The notes: generated by a model not told the origin, from the sequence alone. A stretch of 64,000 nucleotides of DNA from Marinobacter zhejiangensis (GCF_900114775.1 NZ_FOUE01000006.1:124001-188000), one strand, 5' to 3'; shown: positions 34,594-43,352, counted from the stretch's first letter. Numbers and translations: made by a program.

Positions 34594-35664
34594 TCAGGCC
34601 GCAAAACAATGCAGCGCATCCGACGGCAGGTGCAGGCAGATCGAGCGCCCAACCACTAGGTCAAGCTGACGGGCCGAGCGTGGATCAACATCCACCACCA
34701 GGTCGAGTTCCACGTCAGACAGGCGAATCTGGGTACGGATAAAGGCGCCCAGGTAATCCATCGCTTCAACGCGACCTTCCCAGTCTCCATCACCGACCGG
34801 CATCAGGTGTACGTCTTCCGGACGGATCGCCAGGCGTACACTGTCCTGAACTTCTGGCATCGGGCGCACCAGTTCCAGTTCCCGGTTGCCGACCTTGACC
34901 CGCTGACCGTTGAGCGGGGCGCTGTCGATGAAGTTCATGGCGCCGATAAACTCCGCCACAAAAGCCGACTTCGGCTGCTGATAGATTTCCAGCGGCGTGC
35001 CCACCTGCTCAATAACGCCGTTATTCATCACTACCACCCGGTCTGCCATGGCCAGCGCTTCTTCCTGGTCATGGGTCACCAGGATGGTGGTCACGCCCAA
35101 CTTTTTCTGCAGGTTACGAATCTCACTGCGCAGGTGATGGCGAACCTTGGCATCCAACGCCGACAGCGGCTCATCCAGCAGCAACAACCCCGGAGAAGGC
35201 GCCAACGCCCGCGCCAGTGCCACCCGCTGCTGTTGACCGCCGGACAACTGGGCCGGGTATTTCTTTGCGTGGTCGCTCAGACCAATCAGCTCCAGCAGCT
35301 CCGATACCCGCGCCTTGATCTGGGTCTTGCCCATACCGATGCTGCGCAGGCCGTAAGCAATGTTGTCGCACACCGTCATATTGGGAAACAGCGCGTAGGA
35401 CTGGAACACAATGCCGAAATCCCGGTCTTTGGGCGGCTTGAGGGAGATGTCATCACTGCCCTGGAACAACTGGCCAGCGCTCTGCTGCTCCAGCCCGGCA
35501 ATGATTCGCAGCAAGGTGGTTTTGCCACACCCCGATGGCCCGAGGAAGCACACCAGCTCACCGGGTTCGATGGTGAGATCAATGCTCTTTAGGGCAGTAA
35601 AATCGCCGAAATTCTTTTGAACTCCCTGGATTTCCAGGCGACTTCCTTGGGTTTGTTGGGTCAT
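34594..35664 (-). CDS. phnT: 2-aminoethylphosphonate ABC transporter ATP-binding protein
   Basis: 356 aa. Walker A is GPSGCGKTT, the Q-loop is in VFQSYALFPN, the signature is LSGGQQQR, Walker B is LLLLDEPLSALD, and the His switch is in LVTHDQEEA. A C-terminal TOBE-like domain (residues ~240-356) is typical of spermidine/iron/phosphonate importers. It sits between the permease and binding-protein genes; a 195-bp gap with a large palindrome separates it from the binding-protein gene. Confidence 0.9.
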   Translation of the reverse strand: MTQQTQGSRLEIQGVQKNFGDFTALKSIDLTIEPGELVCFLGPSGCGKTTLLRIIAGLEQQSAGQLFQGSDDISLKPPKDRDFGIVFQSYALFPNMTVCDNIAYGLRSIGMGKTQIKARVSELLELIGLSDHAKKYPAQLSGGQQQRVALARALAPSPGLLLLDEPLSALDAKVRHHLRSEIRNLQKKLGVTTILVTHDQEEALAMADRVVVMNNGVIEQVGTPLEIYQQPKSAFVAEFIGAMNFIDSAPLNGQRVKVGNRELELVRPMPEVQDSVRLAIRPEDVHLMPVGDGDWEGRVEAMDYLGAFIRTQIRLSDVELDLVVDVDPRSARQLDLVVGRSICLHLPSDALHCFAA

Positions 35665-35713
35665 GGTAAAAACCTCACCGCGTTAAAAATTAGATGTATC
35701 TCGAAATCCAACG

Positions 35714-35820
35714 GTGGCCGATGGCTGGTCTTCCGTAGCAGCGGCATGGATGCCGCGGAGCCCCGCCAGGTACATGGATGTACCTTGAGGGGCAGCGAAG
35801 GAAGACCAGCCATCGGCCAC
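35714..35820. repeat. 107-bp extragenic palindrome between phnT and the binding-protein gene
   Basis: Outer arms of 21 bp (35714-35734 and 35800-35820) are perfectly complementary. Inside are two smaller perfect palindromes, GCGGCATggATGCCGC (35741-35756) and GGTACATggATGTACC (35769-35784), both with a CATGGATG core. The transcript would fold into a long stem with two side hairpins. It resembles REP/BIME-type elements and may stabilise the upstream binding-protein message. Confidence 0.75.
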
Positions 35821-35859
35821 TCGCACACTTTCCCAGGCTACGCCCAGGAACGAAGCCGA

Positions 35860-36873
35860 TTACTCAGCCTCAGACTTGTTGTCGTAACGGTTCGCCCACT
35901 CGGCCAGGATGGCTTCGCGGTTGCCGGCAGCCCAGGCAAAATCGTTCTGGATGATCAGCTCTTCCGCGTTGTCCGGGAAATGCGGGATCGGCTTGGCAAC
36001 ACCAGGCATTGCCACGATGGCGTAGCCTTCGTTGTACATTTCCATGGCCTGACGGCTGATGGACCAGTCAACCAGAGTCTGAGCCGCGTCCAGGTTGTCG
36101 GTACCGTTTACGATAGCGGTCGCTTCCACTTCCCAACCCAGACCTTCATCCGGGAATACCAGCTCCAGAGGCGCGCCCTGCTCTTTCAGACGGGCACCAC
36201 GGAAAGCAAACGAAACACCGATCGCGGTTTCACCAGAAGCCGCCATCTTGCAAGGCTTGGAACCGGAGTGGGTGTAGCGGCTGATGTTCTGGTGCAGGCC
36301 ATCCATGAAGGTCCAGCCTTCGTCTTCGCCCATCATCTGCAACCAGGCAGACACGTCGAGGAAGCCAGTACCGGAAGAGTTCGGGTTCGGCATGACCACG
36401 TGCCCCTGATAAACCGGGTTGGTCAGATCCTGCCAGCTGGTCGGCATCGGCAGGTTGTTGTTCTCGGCTTCAACCGTGTTGACACAGATCGCCGCCATCC
36501 AGGCATCCATACCTACCCAGGACGGGGTTTCATCGCTGTCACGGAACTTGGAAGACAGCGCTTCCAGACCTTCCGGCGCGTACGGAGCCAGCATGCCTTC
36601 GTTCTTCAGCATCAGCAGGCTAGTGCCCGCCAGACCCCAAACAACGTCAGCGCGGGGATTTTCTTTTTCTGCCAGCAGGCGAGCGGTAATGACACCTGTG
36701 GAGTCGCGCACCCAGTTGATCTTGATGTCTGGATGATCTTCGTTGAAACGCTCGGCGTATTTCGCCAGATCTTCAGCTTCCACCGCGGTGTAAACGGTCA
36801 GTTCGGTCTGAGCCTGGGCGCCCATGGCAAAAGTCAGTGCGGACAGGGCAAGCGCTTTCTTCAGGTGTTTCAC
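35860..36873 (-). CDS. phnS: 2-aminoethylphosphonate-binding periplasmic protein
   Basis: 337 aa. The start is the GTG at 36873, preceded by AAGGAG; longer frames to 36969 would cross the operator. A Sec signal peptide (KKALALSALTFAMGAQAQ) is followed by ELTVYTAVEAEDLAKYAERF, typical of the Fe3+/AEP-type cluster D solute-binding proteins. Ligand residues cannot be proven by eye. It is the first gene of the transporter operon, with a PhnR-like operator (36920-36931) 47 bp upstream of the start. Confidence 0.9.
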   Translation of the reverse strand: MKHLKKALALSALTFAMGAQAQTELTVYTAVEAEDLAKYAERFNEDHPDIKINWVRDSTGVITARLLAEKENPRADVVWGLAGTSLLMLKNEGMLAPYAPEGLEALSSKFRDSDETPSWVGMDAWMAAICVNTVEAENNNLPMPTSWQDLTNPVYQGHVVMPNPNSSGTGFLDVSAWLQMMGEDEGWTFMDGLHQNISRYTHSGSKPCKMAASGETAIGVSFAFRGARLKEQGAPLELVFPDEGLGWEVEATAIVNGTDNLDAAQTLVDWSISRQAMEMYNEGYAIVAMPGVAKPIPHFPDNAEELIIQNDFAWAAGNREAILAEWANRYDNKSEAE

Positions 36874-36919
36874 AACGTTCTCCTTAATACTTTGGCAAGT
36901 GGGTGAGGTTTCTTTTATT

Positions 36920-36931
36920 TGGTCTATACCA
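36920..36931. promoter_or_regulatory. PhnR-type operator upstream of phnS
   Basis: The dyad TGGTCTATACCA (TGGT/ACCA arms) lies upstream of the transporter operon. The same sequence in reverse orientation occurs upstream of the FAD oxidoreductase gene at 40291-40304. The nearby GntR/UTRA gene at 40388 encodes the probable binding protein. Confidence 0.8.
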
Positions 36932-37007
36932 GTTTTCATCCTCACCACCTTAGGTGTATTTGATTGCAAAAACGTGACAAGCAGATGACGTTTCTTCGGC
37001 GCCGGAA

Positions 37008-37835
37008 TCAGGGGCGCTCGCCCGCAGCCAGCCGGTGATCAATATCCGCCAGCACCTCGGGCAGATCCGCAATGCTGTCAATCACATAGTGAGCGCCTGA
37101 CGGAGCCATATCGCGATAGCCACGAGCCAAATACTCAATCCGCTCCTGCTCATCCAGAGCCGCCATCGCCTCTGCACTGAGACCAACCGCGTTTCCTGAT
37201 GCCACCACGGCCACGGTCCACATGCCCGCATTCAGACCTTCCTCGATCCCGGTAGCGGTATCGTCCACCTTGACGCAGGCCTGCACTGCGGTCACACCCA
37301 GCTCAATGGCGTTCTTCAGACTCATATGCGGTGCCGGACGCCCCTGGGGCACTTCCGTGGCCACCACCACACTGGCAGGCTCAAAGCCCTGCTCTTTCAG
37401 GCGGGGCAACATCACCTCAACCATCTCGCGGCTGTAGCCGGTGTTCACGCCCATGGCAACGCCCTCTTCCTGCAGCAGCGCCTGCAACTCCAGCGCCCCC
37501 GGGATCAGCGTTGCCCGCTCCGCAATCGCGGCGGTTTGCAGGGGCAGGAATGCCTGGTAGAGCCGGTCGATGTCAGCGTCGTCCGGGGCCTTGTCAAAAC
37601 GGCTCTGCCATTGCTTACTGATTCTCGGCATCGCCAGCAGCCGGCGGATGTGTTCACGCTTCTCGGTACCCATGGGCTCACGGGCTTCGGCTTCAGACAG
37701 CTCAATGTCCTCTGCCTCGAACAGCTTGAGGAACGCCTCGATCGGTGCCAGGGAACCGAAGTCCACACAGGTTCCGGCCAGGTCCATAATCACCGCCTGC
37801 AGCGGTCCGGTGTAACGACGGGTGTAGCTGTACAT
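37008..37835 (-). CDS. phnX: phosphonoacetaldehyde hydrolase (phosphonatase)
   Basis: 275 aa, HAD-superfamily enzyme that splits the C-P bond of phosphonoacetaldehyde into acetaldehyde and phosphate. The nucleophile Asp is in VIMDLAGTCVDFG, and the Schiff-base Lys of the cap is in REPMGTEKREHIRRLL, a phosphonatase hallmark. Later HAD motifs include NTGYSREM and KVDDTATGIEEG. The start ATG at 37835 has AAGGA upstream. It follows phnW by 35 bp and completes the two-step AEP pathway. Confidence 0.94.
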   Translation of the reverse strand: MYSYTRRYTGPLQAVIMDLAGTCVDFGSLAPIEAFLKLFEAEDIELSEAEAREPMGTEKREHIRRLLAMPRISKQWQSRFDKAPDDADIDRLYQAFLPLQTAAIAERATLIPGALELQALLQEEGVAMGVNTGYSREMVEVMLPRLKEQGFEPASVVVATEVPQGRPAPHMSLKNAIELGVTAVQACVKVDDTATGIEEGLNAGMWTVAVVASGNAVGLSAEAMAALDEQERIEYLARGYRDMAPSGAHYVIDSIADLPEVLADIDHRLAAGERP

Positions 37836-37870
37836 AATGGTGTCCTTGCTTGAAATCAGTGTTGGTCAGG

Positions 37871-39022
37871 TCAGGCGTTTTTCAGGTCATCGGGGGCGTC
37901 AGCAGGCGCCGGTACCGGAAGCGGCAGCCCCAGCTCCTGGCAGGCGCCCGCAATGGCAGAGATCACCGCGTCGATCTGCTCATCGTGAAGCTGGCCGATA
38001 CAGCCGACACGGAAGCTGTCAGCAACCGTCAGCTTGCCCGGGTAAATCACAAACCCGTGGGCCTTGATGGCGTCGTAGAAACGACGGAAATCAAAAGCCG
38101 GACTTTGCGGAGACAGGAAAGTGGTAATGATTGGAGACAGCCACTCATCCACCAGCAGAGTCCGGAAACCGAGTTCCCGCATGCCGGCCACCAGCCGGTC
38201 ACGGTTGCGGGTATAGCGGGCCAGGCGACCATCAACGCCGCCTTCGGCCTCATGTTCTTTCATCGCCTGCAGGAACGCCGCAACCACGTGGGTGGGCGGG
38301 GTGTAGCGCCACTGCCCGGTCTTTTCCATGTAGGCCCATTGTTCGTACAGGTCGAGGGAGAGGCTGTGACACTGGCCGGCAGACGCGGCCAGCAAAGCCC
38401 GGTCAACAATGGCAAACCCAAATCCAGGCACACCTTCGAAGCACTTGTTGGCGGATGACACCAGCGCCGCGCACGGCAGCTCGGCGACATTGACCGGCAA
38501 CGCCCCAAACGCGCTCATGCTGTCGATGATGAGACGCTTGCCAGCCTGGCGGCAGGCCTCGGCAATTTCCTCAATCGGGTTCAGGATGCCGGAGCTGGTT
38601 TCACAGTGGACGACCACCACCTGCGCAATAGCCGGGTTCGCGGCCAGTACTTCGGCCACTTCGTCACCCCGGGGCGGATGGTAATCCCCTTTGTCGATGG
38701 CGATGTACGCCCTACCCAGAGTGTCGAGGATCTTGCCGATGCGCTGGCCATAGGCGCCGTTCATCAGCACCAGGGTCAGACTTTCCGGTGCGATCAACGT
38801 TCCCAGCGTCGCTTCTACCGCAAAGGTGCCGCTGCCCTGCATCGGGACACAGACGTGGGTATCGCTGCCGCCAGCAACCGCCAGCAAGCGACGGCACACG
38901 TCCGCCGTCATGCCGTTGAAATTGTCGTCCCAGGAGCCCCAGTCGTGGAGCATGGCCTGCTTGACCGTGGCACTGGTGGTTAGCGGGCCTGGTGTGAGCA
39001 GATAGGGGTCTTTTTGGTTCAT
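37871..39022 (-). CDS. phnW: 2-aminoethylphosphonate:pyruvate aminotransferase
   Basis: 383 aa, class V PLP aminotransferase making phosphonoacetaldehyde and alanine from AEP and pyruvate. Motifs are LLTPGPLTTSATVKQAMLHD at the start, QGSGTFAVEATLGT, the conserved Asp region IIDSMSAFGALP, and the PLP Lys in SSANKCFEGVPG. The ATG at 39022 has GGAG six bases upstream and is preferred to the ATG at 39034. It lies 17 bp after the FAD oxidoreductase gene and upstream of phnX, in one operon. Confidence 0.95.
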   Translation of the reverse strand: MNQKDPYLLTPGPLTTSATVKQAMLHDWGSWDDNFNGMTADVCRRLLAVAGGSDTHVCVPMQGSGTFAVEATLGTLIAPESLTLVLMNGAYGQRIGKILDTLGRAYIAIDKGDYHPPRGDEVAEVLAANPAIAQVVVVHCETSSGILNPIEEIAEACRQAGKRLIIDSMSAFGALPVNVAELPCAALVSSANKCFEGVPGFGFAIVDRALLAASAGQCHSLSLDLYEQWAYMEKTGQWRYTPPTHVVAAFLQAMKEHEAEGGVDGRLARYTRNRDRLVAGMRELGFRTLLVDEWLSPIITTFLSPQSPAFDFRRFYDAIKAHGFVIYPGKLTVADSFRVGCIGQLHDEQIDAVISAIAGACQELGLPLPVPAPADAPDDLKNA

Positions 39023-39039
39023 GAGAGTCTCCATGGGTA

Positions 39040-40272
39040 TTAGCCGGTACGCTTCCGGGCGCGGGCCTCGGCACAACGGCGGATAAAGGCAAGGTCGTAA
39101 CTGTCGATGGTCCCGAAACGGTCCAGTCGGAACCGCTCCGGAGAAACAAAGGGGGTCTGTCCTGTCACCAGCTCGGCCATCAGCCGGCCAATGCCACCCG
39201 ACATACCAATACCGGCGCCAGAGCAGCCGGTGGCAGCAAAGAAACCATCCACACCAGGCATCGCGCCCAGCAGGTAAAAACCATCCGGGGTATAGCTGGA
39301 GACGTTGCTCACGTAATGCGCCAGCTGCAACTCATCCAACAATGGGCACTGGGTGTGCAAGGCCTCATAGCCTCCCGCCAGGGCTTCCTCTCCCGTCGGG
39401 TCAACGTCAAAGCAATAATCGTGGAGGCTGTCCGGGAGCTGGTCGGGGTGGGCAAAGACCGCCTGCTGGTCACGCAGACCAAACAACAGACCTCCCACTT
39501 CCGGGCGGGCATAGGCACCGCTGTCGGGCAGGATGGTCATTGGCGCATCCACCGGAATACGACCGTGGGGCGCAGATATCCAGTAATGACTGCGAACCGG
39601 AGCCATACCCAGGTTAACCCCAAGCTGACGGGCCAGAGCCGTGCTCCAGGGGCCTGCTGCATCGATCACAGCACCCGCCTCAATACGCTCCCCTGATGCC
39701 AGTCGAACACCGGTCACGGTGCTCCCCTGCTGGAGGATATCGGTCACCGTCTGGCGCAGACGAAAGCGGACGCCCTGCTTGCGAGCTTGGGCGGCATAGG
39801 CCATGCACAAGGCGTAAGGGTCGATGTAGCCGTCATCAGGCAGCCACAGCGCCGCCGTGTCTGGGCTCAGGGCCAGCCAGGGCGCGCGCTCCACTGCTTC
39901 ATTCGCTGTGATCGAGTGGGCGATAACGCCAACCTCGGCCGCCCGCTCAGCCGTTTGCTCCAGTTGCTGCCTGCCCGCTGTAGTGGCGGACACCTGAAGG
40001 CTGCCAACCTTGCGCAGGGGTAAGGGCTCACTGACCTGGTCACTCAGGCGCTCAATCGCCTGGAAGGTTTCCATCACCAGCCCGGTCAGCTCCCGATAGG
40101 GACGCACGCGAGTCAGCAGTGCCGCTGCGTAGCTGGTGGTCTGTTCACCCAGGCCGTGGCGTTCCACCACCGTCACCGACAGGCCTGGCTGCTGGCTGAG
40201 GTAACTGGCGATGGCGCACCCGAGGATGCCGCCGCCGATGATGAGAATGTCTGGGTGTTGAGAGGTGGACAC
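39040..40272 (-). CDS. FAD-dependent amino-acid/amine oxidoreductase of the phosphonate cluster
   Basis: 410 aa, DAO-family flavoenzyme. The dinucleotide-binding motif DILIIGGGILGCAIASYL opens the protein, and TTSYAAALL and VIDAAGPWS are typical of the glycine/sarcosine oxidase group; GFFAATGCSGAGIGMSGGIGRLMAEL closes the FAD site. FAD oxidoreductases of this kind recur in aminoethylphosphonate clusters, and some have been reported to oxidise AEP or its N-methyl form to phosphonoacetaldehyde. That role is inferred here. The GTG at 40272 is chosen because the alternative start at 40317 would place the operator within the coding region. It is first in the phnW-phnX operon. Confidence 0.85.
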   Translation of the reverse strand: MSTSQHPDILIIGGGILGCAIASYLSQQPGLSVTVVERHGLGEQTTSYAAALLTRVRPYRELTGLVMETFQAIERLSDQVSEPLPLRKVGSLQVSATTAGRQQLEQTAERAAEVGVIAHSITANEAVERAPWLALSPDTAALWLPDDGYIDPYALCMAYAAQARKQGVRFRLRQTVTDILQQGSTVTGVRLASGERIEAGAVIDAAGPWSTALARQLGVNLGMAPVRSHYWISAPHGRIPVDAPMTILPDSGAYARPEVGGLLFGLRDQQAVFAHPDQLPDSLHDYCFDVDPTGEEALAGGYEALHTQCPLLDELQLAHYVSNVSSYTPDGFYLLGAMPGVDGFFAATGCSGAGIGMSGGIGRLMAELVTGQTPFVSPERFRLDRFGTIDSYDLAFIRRCAEARARKRTG

Positions 40273-40290
40273 AGTGTGTTTCTCGCTTAT

Positions 40291-40304
40291 CTGGTATAGA
40301 CCAG
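40291..40304. promoter_or_regulatory. PhnR-type operator upstream of the FAD oxidoreductase-phnW-phnX operon
   Basis: CTGGTATAGACCAG (CTGGT/ACCAG arms) is the reverse complement of the site before phnS, extended by one base pair. It lies 19 bp upstream of the chosen GTG start and 84 bp from the end of the phnR gene, as expected for a local regulator site. Confidence 0.8.
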
Positions 40305-40387
40305 TTTGGCGAGACACTATGACGGTTTGATGACGTTTTGAAGACTGCGCTATGACAGATGGACGTTGGCGAACCAGAAGCCGCGAG

Positions 40388-41122
40388 CTATCTCACGTCT
40401 ACCTGAATACTCAGGGTATCGTGAAGCCAGAATTCCTCATCGAACTCCACAAAGCAGCCTTCATTATCGCGACTGCAGCGGGTGACGTAGAGCCCTGCCG
40501 TACCGGCATTGACCCCCAGCGCCTCAGCCTGGGGATCAACCAGGGCGGTCGGGAACATTTCGATCTGCTTGCGGGCCAGCTCCAGGCCATAATGCTCCCG
40601 CATCAGCTTCCACAGCGAACGGTTGAAGTCGAAGGTCTCAATACCCGGCAGGCGCCTGGCGTTCAGGTAAATGTTCTCAACCAGCACCGAGCGGCCATCA
40701 ATCTGTCGGCGGCGGTGCAGCCTTACAATGGGATCGCCTTCAGCCAGGCCGGTTTTGGCAGCCAGCCAGGCATTGGCCTCAATCGTTGTAACGTCCAGTG
40801 TTTCCGTGGCAGGGACACGCCCTTGGGCAACCACGTTATCGGAGAAGCTGTAATCCTCGGTCGGGTTATAGACCAGGCGTGGCGGTGACACGAACCAGCC
40901 CCGACGGTTGGAACGGTAGATTCGCCCTTCCGCCTCCAACTGGGCCAACGCCAGGCGCGCCGTCACCCGTGTGGTGTGGTTGCTTTCCGCCAGCACCCGC
41001 TCGGAAGGCAGGCGGCTGTTGGGTTGCAGCAACCCATTTTCGATCTGATCCGCGATCTGATCCCTGACACGCAGATAGATGGGGCCGTTGGCTGAACTCT
41101 GTTCCTGTTCCCGCTCACGCAT
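40388..41122 (-). CDS. phnR: GntR-family (HutC/UTRA) regulator of phosphonate use
   Basis: 244 aa. The N-terminal winged HTH (IYLRVRDQIADQIENGLLQPNSRLPSERVLAESNHTTRVTARLALAQLE) is followed by a UTRA ligand-binding domain from residue ~85, with PIVRLHRRRQIDGRSVLVENIYLNARRLPG and the closing GLYVTRCSRDNEGCFVEFDEEFW. The ligand is likely AEP or a pathway intermediate, and the targets are likely the two TGGTCTATACCA sites. The start ATG at 41122 has AGGA upstream; the longer frame to 41221 lacks support. Confidence 0.87.
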   Translation of the reverse strand: MREREQEQSSANGPIYLRVRDQIADQIENGLLQPNSRLPSERVLAESNHTTRVTARLALAQLEAEGRIYRSNRRGWFVSPPRLVYNPTEDYSFSDNVVAQGRVPATETLDVTTIEANAWLAAKTGLAEGDPIVRLHRRRQIDGRSVLVENIYLNARRLPGIETFDFNRSLWKLMREHYGLELARKQIEMFPTALVDPQAEALGVNAGTAGLYVTRCSRDNEGCFVEFDEEFWLHDTLSIQVDVR

Positions 41123-41242
41123 TCTTTTTTGTTTCCTGTGGATTACAAAACCCGCGAACCTACCGCAGATAGGTGACGCAAGTATGACAAAGCCGCTAAG
41201 CTTTTCGTACCTAACCGGCACATAAGGAGCAGGAAAGCCGCC

Positions 41243-41692
41243 ATGAAAATCGGCCAGGTATCGAAACAGACCGGCATTCCCGTCGAAACCATCCGCTACT
41301 ATGAAAAAGTGGGGCTACTGCCAGAGCCAGCCCGCGAGGACAGCGGATATCGCCGCTATGGCAATGAACACGTCCAGCGACTCGCGTTCATCCGCCGCTG
41401 CCGCACCCTGGATATGACCCAGGAGGAAATCCGCGAGCTGTTGCACCTGGCGCAGCAACCCGGTCGCAACTGCCAGGATGTGGATGACCTGCTGGCCCGT
41501 CACCTGAACCATGTGCGGGCAAGGCTGCGGGAGCTTCAGGATCTGGAGCAAGAACTGGAACAACTGAGGGACGCCTGCTCCAATGACGGCACTATGGCGC
41601 AATGCGGCATTCTCGGCGGGCTCACGGAAGCGGTGAAGCCCGCGGAAAAGAATGGGCATGGTAACCACATTCCCGGCAGCCATGGCCACTGA
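41243..41692 (+). CDS. MerR-family heavy-metal regulator (CadR/PbrR-like)
   Basis: 149 aa. The N-terminal HTH starts MKIGQVSKQTGIPVETIRYYEKVGLLP, a dimerisation helix follows at residues ~80-118, and metal-site Cys occur in GRNCQDV, DACSNDG and AQCGIL. This three-Cys layout matches Cd/Pb/Zn-responsive CadR/PbrR proteins. The tail is His-rich (NGHGNHIPGSHGH), as in CadR. It sits 109 bp upstream of a CDF transporter whose promoter carries a MerR-type dyad, so it almost surely controls that gene. Ribosome site AAGGAGC upstream. Confidence 0.9.
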   Translation: MKIGQVSKQTGIPVETIRYYEKVGLLPEPAREDSGYRRYGNEHVQRLAFIRRCRTLDMTQEEIRELLHLAQQPGRNCQDVDDLLARHLNHVRARLRELQDLEQELEQLRDACSNDGTMAQCGILGGLTEAVKPAEKNGHGNHIPGSHGH

Positions 41693-41740
41693 TTGCGATG
41701 CAGCCATGGCCACCGATTACGAAAAAGTTGTCACACATCA

Positions 41741-41771
41741 TTGACCCTATAGCCACTACAGGGTTTTAAAT
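41741..41771 (+). promoter_or_regulatory. MerR-type promoter/operator for the CDF transporter
   Basis: TTGACC (-35, 41741-41746) and TTAAAT (-10, 41766-41771) are 19 bp apart, the overlong spacing typical of MerR-activated promoters. The spacer holds the dyad ACCCTATAG-CCA-CTACAGGGT (41744-41764), of the classic MerR ACCCT...AGGGT type. Confidence 0.9.
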
Positions 41772-41801
41772 ACCTCCATAACCGAAATCAAGGAGGTACC
41801 C

Positions 41802-42431
41802 ATGCCCTGCCAATGCTCCGCCCCGGAACCCAAAGTGCCCGACGCCCGCTTTCGCAGAGCCCTGTGGATTGCCCTGTGGGTGAACCTGGGCATGTTCCTC
41901 GTCGAAGGTATTGCCAGCTTTCAGGCCGGCTCCGTTTCGCTGATGGCGGATGCCATTGATTTCTTTGGTGATAGCGCCAACTACGTCCTGTCCCTGAGCG
42001 TACTGTCCATGGGATTGCTATGGCGAGGCCGGGCCGCACTGGTCAAGGGTGTGACCATGTTGCTGTTTGGTCTGGCCGTCTTAGCCAGGGCGGGCTGGAA
42101 CCTGCAGGCGGGAGTGCCACCGGAAGCGATGACCATGGGGGCCGTCGGCGCACTTGCACTGGTGGCCAACATTTCGGTCGCGATGCTGCTGTTTGCCCAC
42201 CGTGACGGCGACTCGAATATGCGTTCGGTGTGGTTGTGCAGTCGTAACGACGCCTTGAGCAACATTGCCGTCATGCTGGCCGCGGTTGGCGTGTTCGGCA
42301 CCGGCAGCGCCTGGCCGGATTTGCTGGTGGCGGCAATTATGGGCGGACTTGCGGTCACCTCGGGGCTTAGCATCATCAACCACGCCCGCAGCGACATCTC
42401 CGAGGCCAAAGCCAATGCCTGCACGTCGTGA
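41802..42431 (+). CDS. cation diffusion facilitator (CzcD-like)
   Basis: 209 aa with six predicted TMs. Metal-site motifs ADAIDFFGD (TM2) and SRNDALSN (TM5) match the HxxxD/DxxxD type of CDF exporters, with D and N in place of some His. The N-terminal CQCSAPEP could bind metal. It lacks the C-terminal cytoplasmic domain (short for the family). GGAGG is eight bases upstream. Driven by the MerR-type promoter, so likely Cd/Zn/Pb or similar efflux; the metal cannot be fixed from sequence. Confidence 0.87.
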   Translation: MPCQCSAPEPKVPDARFRRALWIALWVNLGMFLVEGIASFQAGSVSLMADAIDFFGDSANYVLSLSVLSMGLLWRGRAALVKGVTMLLFGLAVLARAGWNLQAGVPPEAMTMGAVGALALVANISVAMLLFAHRDGDSNMRSVWLCSRNDALSNIAVMLAAVGVFGTGSAWPDLLVAAIMGGLAVTSGLSIINHARSDISEAKANACTS

Positions 42432-42434
42432 ACG

Positions 42435-43352
42435 CTACATGAACAAGGCGACCATCACAGGAATGTAAGCCAACGCAAACACCGTAGTCAGCAAGGCGGT
42501 GCCAGCCACCTGCCTGGGCGCGGTGTCCAGCAAGGTGGCAATGACCACGGTATTGGCTGCGATCGGGGTAATGGAAATCAGGAAGATGGCCTGGTGAACC
42601 TGCAGGCTGTAGAGGTGGAAAAACTGGCTATCCAGCCACGCCAGGGACAGCGCCATCAGCGGCCAGGACACGAACTTGCCAAAGAATGCCAGGCCGGTGA
42701 AACGCCAGTTACCGGCCAACCCGCTGAAGCTGACAATGCTCATCCCGATGATCATCATGCCAAAGACGCTGTACGCTCCCCGCAGGTTATCGAACAACGG
42801 CTGGAACACGTCGGAAATCTGCACGCCGGCCAGGTTCAGCAGCACCGCCAGGGCAAAGGCATACACGGCCGGCAGCTTCACCACCCGCTTCAGCGAATCT
42901 TTCACCCCCTCCCGGCCCCTGGCCGCCAGATAAAACCCGACCGAGGACTCAAACAGGGTGGTGCCCAACATGGCCACAATGTAGAGGCTGAGCCCTTCTT
43001 CACCGAACAGCAGCAATGCGACCGGGATGCCAAAGTAGCCGGTATTCCCCGTGGCGGTTGCCAGTGGAATCACGCTGGCACTGTCATCACCAACCCAGCG
43101 CTGGGCCAGAGCCCGGTGAACCAGGGCAATCACGGTACACAGACAGAAGGTAAGCAGCGGCAGCAACACAACGCCGGTGGACAAGGGGGCACTCATCACC
43201 CCGGCAAAGATCACCGACGGCGTAATCATGTACATCATGATGCCGGCGATGTGACGACCACTGGCCTCCAGGTAACGCCCGGCAAACCACCCCATCGCAA
43301 CGGTGATGTACAAAGGGAACAGTTTGTAGAGCAATGCCATTGCTGCGGCCAT
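42435..43352 (-). CDS. AEC-family (auxin efflux carrier-like) transporter
   Basis: 305 aa with about ten TMs in two five-TM halves. The N-terminal LFPLYITVAMGWFAGRYLEASGRHIAGIMMYMITPSVIFAG and the central ATGNTGYFGIPVALLLFGEEGLSLYIVAMLG are typical of AEC proteins; bacterial members carry malonate, malate or similar acids. The ATG at 43352 has TGGAG upstream. It is convergent with the CDF gene (3 bp between stops) and divergent from liuR. No specific substrate can be given. Confidence 0.87.
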   Translation of the reverse strand: MAAAMALLYKLFPLYITVAMGWFAGRYLEASGRHIAGIMMYMITPSVIFAGVMSAPLSTGVVLLPLLTFCLCTVIALVHRALAQRWVGDDSASVIPLATATGNTGYFGIPVALLLFGEEGLSLYIVAMLGTTLFESSVGFYLAARGREGVKDSLKRVVKLPAVYAFALAVLLNLAGVQISDVFQPLFDNLRGAYSVFGMMIIGMSIVSFSGLAGNWRFTGLAFFGKFVSWPLMALSLAWLDSQFFHLYSLQVHQAIFLISITPIAANTVVIATLLDTAPRQVAGTALLTTVFALAYIPVMVALFM

